Positions 25,702-32,732 of a stretch of DNA of 36,829 nt are shown here, in pieces. Source of the stretch: Akkermansiaceae bacterium (GTDB lineage: Bacteria; Verrucomicrobiota; Verrucomicrobiia; Verrucomicrobiales; Akkermansiaceae); assembly GCA_947462535.1 (NCBI GenBank), contig CANHPN010000019.1, forward strand, positions 1 to 36,829, written 5' to 3'. The translations under genes were made by a program, and so were the position numbers. Each line of letters begins with the position of its first letter. Positions within the stretch are counted from its first letter, which is position 1. The notes under the pieces are model-generated. The model was given only the letters and a program-made list of their open reading frames with translations. It did not search any database and was not told where the DNA came from.

Positions 25702-26370
25702 ATGAAAAAAATCATCTGCCTGAGTTTGATATGTGCCGGCGTTTCCTGCGCCGCCTTCGAAAAGTGGACCAACAACGACGGCAAGACCGCCGAACTGGAA
25801 CTGGTCAAGGTCGTTGAAAATGGCGACGGGAAGACCGGAGAGTTCAAGATGAGAAGCGGTAAGGTAGTCATGCTCAAAGCCTCCGATCTGTCCGAGGATG
25901 CTGCGGCGAGGCTCGCGGCATGGGCACCGCCTGCGCCTGTCATCGAAGGCAAACCCAGTGTTTTCGACAAGGTGTTGGACGGCAATCTGGTCAAGCTCGA
26001 CGGCAAGTCACTGAAGAAATTCGATCTGACGGAGCGCCCGAAGAAATACTACGTCTTTTATTACACCGCGTCGTGGTGTGGTCCTTGTCAGCAGTTCACC
26101 CCGTCTCTTGTGGATTTCTACAAAAAGCACAAAAGCGACAAATTTGAACTCGTTCTCATCACCAGTGATAAGGACGAGGATTCGATGGAGGACTACGCCG
26201 CGAAGAAGAAGATGCCTTGGCCGCAGTTGAAGCTCAAAAAGGTCGAGGACTTCAGTAAGGAATTCCCGCATGGCGTCAGCGGTATTCCTTCGATCGTTGT
26301 CTGTGATCTTGAAGGCAAGAATCTCGGTAATTTTCGCAATCTCGCAGAACTTGAAGAACTCGTAAAATAG
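25702..26370 (+). CDS. Exported thioredoxin-like protein with SHD1-like N-terminus
   Basis: 222 residues. A signal peptide (MKKIICLSLICAGVSCAAF) is followed by an SHD1-like module (FEKWTNNDGKTAELELVKV ... KVVMLKASDLSEDAA, about 19-75) and a thioredoxin/nucleoredoxin-like domain with the active site WCGPC (Cys126, Cys129) and the cis-proline segment GIPSIVV. Probably a periplasmic disulfide oxidoreductase. It is inserted between nuoD and nuoE, 18 bases after the first and two bases before the second, so it is almost certainly co-transcribed. Thioredoxins are not usual nuo operon members; whether it services complex I or is a chance passenger is unknown. Confidence 0.85.
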   Translation: MKKIICLSLICAGVSCAAFEKWTNNDGKTAELELVKVVENGDGKTGEFKMRSGKVVMLKASDLSEDAAARLAAWAPPAPVIEGKPSVFDKVLDGNLVKLDGKSLKKFDLTERPKKYYVFYYTASWCGPCQQFTPSLVDFYKKHKSDKFELVLITSDKDEDSMEDYAAKKKMPWPQLKLKKVEDFSKEFPHGVSGIPSIVVCDLEGKNLGNFRNLAELEELVK

Positions 26371-26372
26371 CC

Positions 26373-26957
26373 ATGTCCGTCTCTCCGCTCGAAGAAAACG
26401 TCGCCTCGCACGAGACGCCTGGTGACAAGTTCTATCCGCCGTTCACCGTCACTCCCAAGCTTGAGGCCGAGGCCGACGAGCGCATCTCGCATTACCCGGA
26501 GAGCAAGCGCGCCGCCACCTTGCCACTGCTGCACATCGTCCAGCACCACTTCGGCTACATCTCGGCTCCTTCCATCGGGTGGGTGGCGAGTAAGCTCTCG
26601 ATCGAGCCGGTCAAGGTGCTCGAAGTCGTCACTTTCTATCCGGGTTTCCGCCAGTCCGCTCCGGGGAAGTTCCACATCCGCGTCTGCCGCACTCTTTCCT
26701 GCGCGATGGGCGGCAGCTACGAGCTGATGGAGCGCCTCTGCGAGCTAACCGGCATCGACCGCTCGGCCAGCGATTCCCACCACCACCCGATCACGGTTTC
26801 CCCCTGCGGGAAATTCTCCGTCGAGTTCGCCGAGTGCCTCGCATCCTGCGGCAGCGCTCCGGTCTGCATGGTGAACGATGATTTCCACGAAGGAATCGCC
26901 CCCGACAAGGCCGAGGAGCTCCTCGCGAAATACGCGGCTAATGCGCAACTCCATTAA
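26373..26957 (+). CDS. nuoE: NADH-quinone oxidoreductase subunit E
   Basis: The 24-kDa [2Fe-2S] subunit of the NADH-dehydrogenase module of complex I. 194 residues, normal for the family. The four cluster ligands are present in family spacing: Cys105 and Cys110 in VCRTLSCAMGG, and Cys155 and Cys159 in AECLASCGSAPV. The N-terminal helix region LLHIVQHHFGYIS is typical. It starts two bases after the thioredoxin stop, so the two are tightly coupled. nuoF, its usual next neighbour, does not follow; the cluster ends here. Confidence 0.95.
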   Translation: MSVSPLEENVASHETPGDKFYPPFTVTPKLEAEADERISHYPESKRAATLPLLHIVQHHFGYISAPSIGWVASKLSIEPVKVLEVVTFYPGFRQSAPGKFHIRVCRTLSCAMGGSYELMERLCELTGIDRSASDSHHHPITVSPCGKFSVEFAECLASCGSAPVCMVNDDFHEGIAPDKAEELLAKYAANAQLH

Positions 26958-27094
26958 GGATTGGGAGTCACCATAGTTTCTTTGAGCTGTTCCGTGCCGC
27001 ACTCCTGCCGGGATGGGCAGACTGCCTGCATTGAATCCAAAAAGGCACTGGACTGAAGTCCCGGCCTGCTTTGGACGGGCATCCAAAACTCCGA

Positions 27095-27122
27095 TTGCGC
27101 TTCGGCGTGGATTCTGTATAGG
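27095..27122 (+). promoter_or_regulatory. Possible sigma70-type promoter for the glycosyltransferase gene
   Basis: TTGCGC (27095-27100) and TATAGG (27117-27122) are separated by 16 bp, in a region otherwise without signals. Transcription would start almost at the chosen GTG, implying a near-leaderless message. Weak evidence. Confidence 0.25.
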
Positions 27123-27130
27123 ATCCAAGG

Positions 27131-29410
27131 GTGAATTCCCGTGAAATAATTCAATTGGATGAAGTCGCGCCGCCGCAGCGGATCGGCTTCGTGGGTGGCT
27201 TTGAACCCCGGCGCTGCGGGATTGCCACTTTCACGCATGACCTGTGCGAGGCGGTGGCGGTGGCAGTCCCCGAGGCCCGGTGTTTCGCCGGAGCGGTGAA
27301 CGACCGGGCGGAAGGCTACAATTATCCGCCGCAGGTGCGCTTTGAAATTCTCGAGAGCGATCTGGATTCCTACCGACGCGCGGCGGATTTTCTGAACTTC
27401 AACAACACCGAGGTGCTCTGCTTGCAGCACGAGTTCGGCATCTACGGCGGGCCGGCGGGCAGCCATGTGTTGGCCTTGCTCAAGGAGGTTCGGATGCCGG
27501 TCGTGACGACCCTGCACACGGTGTTGCAGCAGCCCGACGCAGCCCAGCGCAAGGTGATGGACGAGGTGGTGAGCCGCAGCGAGCGGTTGGTCGTGATGGC
27601 ACGCAAGGGCGCGGAAATCCTGCAGGAAACCTACGGCGTTTCGGCCGCGAAGGTGGATGTGATCCCGCATGGGATACCCGACACTCCCTTCGCGGATCCC
27701 GATTTGCACAAGGCCCGCTTCGGGGTGGAGGGGTGCGGAGTCCTGCTGACCTTCGGTCTGCTAGGTCCGGGCAAAGGGATCGAGCATGCCATCGGCGCGT
27801 TGCCGGAAATTGTCCGGCGGCATCCGAATACGGTCTATCTGGTGCTCGGGGCCACCCACCCGCATCTGGTCGCGCGGGAGGGGGAGAGTTACCGGCTGGG
27901 CCTGGAGCGCCTGGCGGAAAACCTCGGGGTCGGGGAGAACGTGTTTTTTTACAACCGCTTCGTGTCAGCGGAAGAGCTCGCCGAGTTCATCGGAGCGGCG
28001 GACATCTATCTGACGCCGTATCTCAACGAGGCGCAGATCACTTCCGGCACGCTGGCACACGTCTTGGGCGCGGGAAACGCGGTCATCTCCACGCCGTACT
28101 GGCACGCACGGGAGCTGCTCGCGGACGGGCGGGGGATTCTGGTGCCGTTCCGAGATCCGCAGGCCATCGCCGCGGGGGTGTGCGCGTATCTGGACGATCC
28201 GGCACTGCTGGCACGGACCCGTCAAGAGGCTTATCAATTCGGTCGGGAGACGATCTGGCCGGCGGTGGCGAGGCTCTATCTGGAGTCCTTCCGGCGGGCG
28301 CGCGCGGATCACGAGCTCGCGCCGCGCAACACGGTCGGTGGCTGGAAGCTCGGCCGCCGTTCGTATGATCTTCCGCCGCTGCGGCTCGACCACATCATGC
28401 GGATGAGTGATGGCACCGGCATTTTCCAGCACGCCACCTTCACCGTCCCTAACTTCCACGAGGGCTATTGCACCGATGACAACGCACGGGCGTTCATCCT
28501 TTGTAACCTGTTGGAAGAGCCCGCTTGTCTCGACGATTTGGCGACAAGCTACCTCGCCTTCCTCGCGGCGGCACTGGACCATGAGACCGGACGCTTCCGG
28601 AATTTCATGAGCCACGGGCGGCAATGGCTCGCAGGCCCGGGCAGCGAGGACAGCCACGGCCGCGCCCTGTGGGCGTTGGGCGTCGGTGCGGGCCGCTCGC
28701 GCAACAGCGGCCACCGGCGTTTGTGCGTGCAGCTGTTTGATGACGGGCTGCCGGTGGTGGAATCGTTCACCTCGCCGCGGGCGTGGGCCTTTACGCTGTT
28801 AGGAATTCACGAGCTCTTGCGAAGCACCGGCGACGACGCTGAGGCAAGCACGGCATGCGAAATCCTGACCGGCAAGCTGGTGACGCTGTGGCGGAGCTGC
28901 GCCACCGAGGACTGGCCGTGGTTTGAGACCCGCGCGACTTACGACAACGCACGGCTTTCCCAGGCGCTGATCCTCAGCGGCAAGGCGGACGTGCTGGAAA
29001 TCGGCCTCAAGTCATTGCAGTGGCTCGTCTCGATGCAAAAAACGCAGGCCGGTCATTTCCGCCCGATCGGCAGTAACGGATTCCATGAGAAGGAAGGTGC
29101 ACGCGCCGACTTCGACCAACAGCCGGTGGAATCCCATGCCATGGTGGCTGCTTGTCTGGAAGCGTTCCGCGTCACGCAGGATCCGTTCTGGTCGGTCGAG
29201 GCGAAGCGCGCCTTCGAGTGGTTTTTGGGCCGCAATGACCTGGGGTTGCCGCTTTACGACTACACCACCGGCGGCTGCGGCGACGGGCTGCATCATGACA
29301 GGGTCAACGCGAACCAGGGCGCGGAGTCGTCTCTCGCCTTTCATCTGTCACTTGCTGAAATGAAGTATGTCGAACCGATTCCCACACGAACCGCCAGCTT
29401 TGCCATATGA
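27131..29410 (+). CDS. Family 4 glycosyltransferase fused to a glycosidase-like helical domain
   Basis: 759 residues, start GTG 27131 (no nearby ATG). The first half (about 14-405) is a GT4-type GT-B glycosyltransferase: IGFVGGFEPRRCGIATFTHD, VIPHGIPDTPF, then LTFGLLGPGKGIEHAIGAL and YLTPYLNEAQITSGTLAHVL. The second half (about 415-745) is a predicted alpha/alpha-barrel, glycoside-hydrolase-like domain: EGYCTDDNARAFILC, SPRAWAFTLLGIHELL and YDNARLSQALIL. It overlaps the next gene, a GH130 enzyme, by four bases (ATGA), implying translational coupling. The pair may build and trim or phosphorolyse a mannose-containing glycan; the sugar is inferred from GH130 only. No signal peptide, so cytoplasmic. 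Confidence 0.85.
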   Translation: MNSREIIQLDEVAPPQRIGFVGGFEPRRCGIATFTHDLCEAVAVAVPEARCFAGAVNDRAEGYNYPPQVRFEILESDLDSYRRAADFLNFNNTEVLCLQHEFGIYGGPAGSHVLALLKEVRMPVVTTLHTVLQQPDAAQRKVMDEVVSRSERLVVMARKGAEILQETYGVSAAKVDVIPHGIPDTPFADPDLHKARFGVEGCGVLLTFGLLGPGKGIEHAIGALPEIVRRHPNTVYLVLGATHPHLVAREGESYRLGLERLAENLGVGENVFFYNRFVSAEELAEFIGAADIYLTPYLNEAQITSGTLAHVLGAGNAVISTPYWHARELLADGRGILVPFRDPQAIAAGVCAYLDDPALLARTRQEAYQFGRETIWPAVARLYLESFRRARADHELAPRNTVGGWKLGRRSYDLPPLRLDHIMRMSDGTGIFQHATFTVPNFHEGYCTDDNARAFILCNLLEEPACLDDLATSYLAFLAAALDHETGRFRNFMSHGRQWLAGPGSEDSHGRALWALGVGAGRSRNSGHRRLCVQLFDDGLPVVESFTSPRAWAFTLLGIHELLRSTGDDAEASTACEILTGKLVTLWRSCATEDWPWFETRATYDNARLSQALILSGKADVLEIGLKSLQWLVSMQKTQAGHFRPIGSNGFHEKEGARADFDQQPVESHAMVAACLEAFRVTQDPFWSVEAKRAFEWFLGRNDLGLPLYDYTTGGCGDGLHHDRVNANQGAESSLAFHLSLAEMKYVEPIPTRTASFAI

Positions 29411-30870
29411 ACTCTATCCACTTGTGCCGCCATGACATCACGATGCTCCCGGAAAGCACCCGGGTGCTGATTCGTCCGTTCATCCCGTCGGAGCCGCAGC
29501 GCGTCACCGCCATTCTCGGCCGCGCGCTGGCTTTGACGGAGGAGGAGGTCGTGCGGAAACTCCAGGACGTGCATCACGAGTTCGACTCGCGGCATTATGA
29601 CATCGACTCGCTGCTGTGGCAACATTACCTGAAAGTGGAGTCGCGAGTCTTCACTCAGCGCGAACTCTCCCGCGAGCGGAAACTTCTGATAGGCGCGTTC
29701 TTCTCCGGGGAGTATTCGCTGGAATCCGCCGCCTTGTTCAACCCTTCCATCGTGCCGCATCCGGATCAAAGCGACCTGCAGGACGGGGCGCTGCGATTCG
29801 TCATGAGCCTGCGGGCCACGGGCGAGGGGCATATCTCTTCCATCGAATTCCGCTCGGGCGTGATCTCGCAGGGCGGGCACATCGGCCTCGATCCCATTTC
29901 CCGCTTCGTCACGCTGCCGGAAATCGTCCCTAATCCCAGCTATCGAAAAAAAAGTTTCATCCACAAGTTTCATGAAATGGGATTCTATAACGATTATGCC
30001 AACGCGGTGATGGCTCCGCTGGCGAACGAGTTCACCCGCAGCGACCTGAACAAGAGCGTGGGCACCGTCCGCCATCAGAACCAGCCGTGCACGGTGGATC
30101 TCCAGCGGACCCTCGAATGCATCCAGTGGCTGGCGGACTCCAATTACGAAGTCCGCTTTTCGCCCTCGCTCGGCATGAGCGAGCGGATCATTTTCCCGGT
30201 CTCCTCCAACGAGAGTAACGGCATCGAGGACGCGCGCTTCGTCCGCTTCACCGATGACGACGGCTCTATCATGTATTACGCCACCTATACTGCGTATAAC
30301 GGCCGCACCATCCTTCCGCAGTTCATCGAGACGCAGGATTTCCTGCACTTCCGCGTGCTCACCCTCAACGGCAGCGCGGTGCAGAACAAGGGCATGGCGC
30401 TCTTTCCAAGGCGTATCGATGGCCGCTACGCGATGCTGTCGCGGCAGGACGACGAGAACCTCTTCGTCATGTTTTCCGACAATCCCCACTTTTGGAATGA
30501 CGCGCAGATCTTGATGCGCCCCGCCGAGGTCTGGGAGTCGGTGAAAGTCGGCAACTGCGGCTCGCCTATCGAAACCGAGGCCGGCTGGCTGGTCATTACC
30601 CACGGCGTCGGACCGATGCGCAAGTATTGCATCGGCGCGGCGCTGCTGGATCTTCACGATCCCACGAAGCTCATCGGCCGGCTCCGCGAACCTCTGCTCT
30701 CGGCCGAGGGCAACGAGCGCGAAGGCTATGTGCCCAACGTGGTCTATAGCTGCGGCTCGCTGCTGCACGATGGCAAAATCATCCTGCCTTATGCGATGAG
30801 CGACATCGCCACAGCCATCGTGAGCGTTTCCTTGGATGAAATCCTAGCGGCCTTGACGTCGGGGAACTGA
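29407..30870 (+). CDS. Glycoside hydrolase family 130 protein
   Basis: 487 residues. GH130 contains beta-mannoside phosphorylases and some hydrolases with a five-bladed propeller. The catalytic-region motif GIEDARFVRF (about 273-282) and SAVQNKGMALFPRRIDGRY are typical of the family, as is YVPNVVYSCGSLLHDGKIIL near the end. An N-terminal helical extension of about 90 residues precedes the propeller. No signal peptide, so it probably acts on cytoplasmic oligosaccharides. Phosphorylase and hydrolase types cannot be told apart by eye. Translationally coupled to the preceding GT4 fusion. Confidence 0.9.
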   Translation: MNSIHLCRHDITMLPESTRVLIRPFIPSEPQRVTAILGRALALTEEEVVRKLQDVHHEFDSRHYDIDSLLWQHYLKVESRVFTQRELSRERKLLIGAFFSGEYSLESAALFNPSIVPHPDQSDLQDGALRFVMSLRATGEGHISSIEFRSGVISQGGHIGLDPISRFVTLPEIVPNPSYRKKSFIHKFHEMGFYNDYANAVMAPLANEFTRSDLNKSVGTVRHQNQPCTVDLQRTLECIQWLADSNYEVRFSPSLGMSERIIFPVSSNESNGIEDARFVRFTDDDGSIMYYATYTAYNGRTILPQFIETQDFLHFRVLTLNGSAVQNKGMALFPRRIDGRYAMLSRQDDENLFVMFSDNPHFWNDAQILMRPAEVWESVKVGNCGSPIETEAGWLVITHGVGPMRKYCIGAALLDLHDPTKLIGRLREPLLSAEGNEREGYVPNVVYSCGSLLHDGKIILPYAMSDIATAIVSVSLDEILAALTSGN

Positions 30871-30962
30871 GGTTTCGGCGGGTATCGGCTCGTCCCTCCT
30901 TTTCAGACCGGGCGAACTGCCTGCGGGATCGCTTGGTCGCGGGTCCCGAGCCTCATGGTCTG

Positions 30963-30999
30963 CCTCCGCCTATCGGCGACCCCCTGTTGGGGGCGGAGG
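30963..30999. terminator. Nested GC hairpin downstream of the GH130 gene
   Basis: Outer CCTCCG pairs with CGGAGG, and inner CCCCC-TGTT-GGGGG forms a second stem. It lies 92 bp past the GH130 stop. There is no T-tract, so it may be a repeat element rather than a true terminator. Confidence 0.35.
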
Positions 31000-31017
31000 T
31001 GCCTCCGAGGCTACCCC

Positions 31018-31401
31018 ATCTTTGATCCGGTGGCCAAGGCCGGGAATACATCGGCTGAGGAAATCTTTCTCTGCACTGGTTCGGGGGCGAACGGGCGCGG
31101 CATCTACACTCAAGAGGGGTTCGTTGTTTTCAAGGATTCGCGGGCGCGCATTGAAAACGTGCCTTCCATGGCAGGAACGGCAATGGAGACATTTCGGAAG
31201 AAACTTTTCGATTCCGGCGTCTTGTCGATTGATGGCGAAACCGCCGTGATGACGAAAGACCATCTCTTCCAATCTCCCAGTTACGCCGCCATCGCCCTGA
31301 TGGGCAGGAATGCGAACGGATGGACGGAATGGAAAACCAAGGATGGCAAGACACTGGATGCCGTGAAGCGCCAGTCAGTTAGCGCGACATCAACATCATG
31401 A
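31018..31401 (+). pseudogene. DUF4357 domain remnant, N-terminus lost
   Basis: From about 31018 the frame reads IFDPVAKAGNTSAEEIFLCT, then EGFVVFKDS, DHLFQSPSYAAIALMGRNAN and GWTEWKTKDGKTLD, matching the C-terminal DUF4357 module found on GIY-YIG nuclease-like and restriction-associated proteins. The 21 codons before it, from ATG 30955, run through a GC hairpin and do not resemble protein. No GIY-YIG part is present. About 127 residues remain, so this is a 5'-truncated gene, though expression of the domain alone cannot be excluded. Confidence 0.65.
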
Positions 31402-31456
31402 CACCGTGAAGATCCCCGTAAGATTTGCGCGCAAAGTGAAGGGCTCAAAACCAAGC

Positions 31457-31493
31457 AGGGAGGCCTCGCCAAATGGATTGGCGAAATCTCCCT
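31457..31493 (-). terminator. Long hairpin downstream of tmRNA
   Basis: AGGGAG/CTCCCT (6 bp) and TCGCCAA/TTGGCGA (7 bp) pair perfectly, separated by a symmetric 3x3 internal loop, with a five-base apex (31457-31493). On the minus strand it lies 71 bp past the tmRNA 3' end and is followed by GCTTGGTTTTG. A smaller 6-bp hairpin (31516-31542) lies between. Probable tmRNA terminator or precursor-processing structure; the T-run is short. Confidence 0.45.
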
Positions 31494-31564
31494 GTCCGTT
31501 CACTGGTGGTATAAGCTGAGGTATAAGAAACTCATTCCTCAGACTTAAGTGATTGATTGTCAGG

Positions 31565-31923
31565 TGGTGGAGGCGAGGGGAGTCGAACCCCTGTCCGAAA
31601 CGCCGTCAACACTGGCATCTACACGTTTAGCATGATGTCTGGAGTTTCGGACGGGCTAGGCCCTCATGCAGCGTTGCTCGTCCTAGAAACCTGTTTGATC
31701 TCGGAAAGGAGCCCGGTCACCCGACTCCGATCCCAGCCTGCCAGGTGTTCGCCATCCCCCTCAGCAGGTGTCGGGGTTCAGACGTGGTCGTCAATTAAGC
31801 GGCCAGTGCGAGCTCGTTAGAGTCTGCATTTATTTGTTTTGAGCGGCTTTTTTAAGAGGCCAACCGATCAACCTCTACGTGCAACCAGCGCGTCAAACAT
31901 CCCGTCGAAACCAGAACGCCCCC
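31565..31923 (-). ncRNA. ssrA: Transfer-messenger RNA (tmRNA)
   Basis: 359 nt. The 5' end GGGGGCGTTCTGGTTTCGAC and the 3' end GGTTCGACTCCCCTCGCC followed by TCCACCA form the tRNA-like acceptor stem and T-arm, with CCA encoded. The tag reading frame starts with GCA (31827) after AATAAAT and runs to TAA (31795): tag peptide ADSNELALAA, matching the LALAA-type degradation tags of other bacteria. One-piece (not permuted) form. It rescues stalled ribosomes with SmpB, which is not in this window. A 12-bp palindrome, GTCACTTGTGAC (31924-31935), directly abuts the mature 5' end. Confidence 0.97.
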
Positions 31924-31965
31924 GTCACTTGTGACAGCGGCAAGATGCACCGGATCCCGCCGGGA

Positions 31966-32619
31966 TCAATGAGAATTTGGAATTTCATCCACAGAGGGCA
32001 GCCGGTCTGCGGCGGAAAAGTGCAAAGGTTGCCTGATGTGGGGGCGCAGCGGAGTGATGATCCCGGTGTCCAAGCGGTAAATCCAGCTGTGGATGGATAT
32101 TTGTTGCCCGCGCTCCCAGGCGTCTTCCAAGATGGTCGTTCGGGCGACGTGGTGGGCTTGCGCGAGCACATTGAGCTCACACAGCCGGTCCACGGCGGCT
32201 TCCGGTTCCAGGGCATCGAGTTCCTGTCGATGGACGCGGCTAAGTGAGCGAATGCCGGCCAGCCAGTTGTCGATCATGCCGTGCCGGAAATTTTCCAAAG
32301 CGGCCTGCACGCCGCCACAGCCGTAGTGGCCGCAGACGATGATGTGGCGGACTTTCAGGACATCCACGGCGTATTGAATCACGGCGAGCACGTTGAAATC
32401 TGTCTCTGCGACGACGTTCGCTACGTTGCGGTGGACGAAAATTTCTCCGGGTGCGAGGCCGGTGATCTGGTTGGCTGGCACTCGGCTGTCCGAGCAGCCG
32501 ATCCACAAATACTCGGGATGTTGCTGGTTCGCGAGATTGCGGAAAAAATCCGGATCGTTCGCATTGATCGAGTCGGCCCAGACTTTGTTGTTGTCCAGAA
32601 GATGAATGAGTGAATGCAT
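31966..32619 (-). CDS. can: Beta-class carbonic anhydrase
   Basis: Interconverts CO2 and bicarbonate; cytoplasmic zinc enzyme. 217 residues, matching the usual bacterial Can length. Zinc ligands and catalytic dyad are complete: Cys42, Asp44 and Arg46 in GCSDSRVPA, and His98 and Cys101 in CGHYGCGGV. The start MHSLIHLLDNNKVWAD is typical of the Can type. It lies upstream of ssrA on the same strand with 42 bases between. A perfect palindrome, GATCCCG-C-CGGGATC (31953-31967), overlaps its stop codon. Divergent from hrpA. Confidence 0.96.
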   Translation of the reverse strand: MHSLIHLLDNNKVWADSINANDPDFFRNLANQQHPEYLWIGCSDSRVPANQITGLAPGEIFVHRNVANVVAETDFNVLAVIQYAVDVLKVRHIIVCGHYGCGGVQAALENFRHGMIDNWLAGIRSLSRVHRQELDALEPEAAVDRLCELNVLAQAHHVARTTILEDAWERGQQISIHSWIYRLDTGIITPLRPHIRQPLHFSAADRLPSVDEIPNSH

Positions 32620-32673
32620 CGTGGCCGCGAGTGAAGCGGGAATTTCCGGGGCCGTCCACCGTCACTTTCGTTG

Positions 32674-32680
32674 TATAATA
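32674..32680. promoter_or_regulatory. Possible shared -10 region between can and hrpA
   Basis: TATAAT (32674-32679) reads toward hrpA, and the overlapping TATTAT on the other strand reads toward can. It is one of the few AT-rich patches here and lies about 55 bp from both starts. No good -35 hexamer is visible on either strand. Confidence 0.35.
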
Positions 32681-32732
32681 TCACGGACTTGACTCCGCGC
32701 CCCATCCGCTGACCGTGCGCGATCTTCGAAGA

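Noticed and set aside
29341-30768. 475-codon minus-strand open frame
   Set aside because: Exactly antisense to the GH130 gene; long shadow frames are expected at this G+C content.
31402-31548. Open stretch reading GLAKWIGEISLSVHWWYKL between the DUF4357 remnant and tmRNA
   Set aside because: No start codon after the upstream stop, and it coincides with the long hairpin; probably chance.
31565-31590. tmRNA 3' end as an attachment site of an integrated element
   Set aside because: No second copy of the 3' sequence and no integrase were found in the window.
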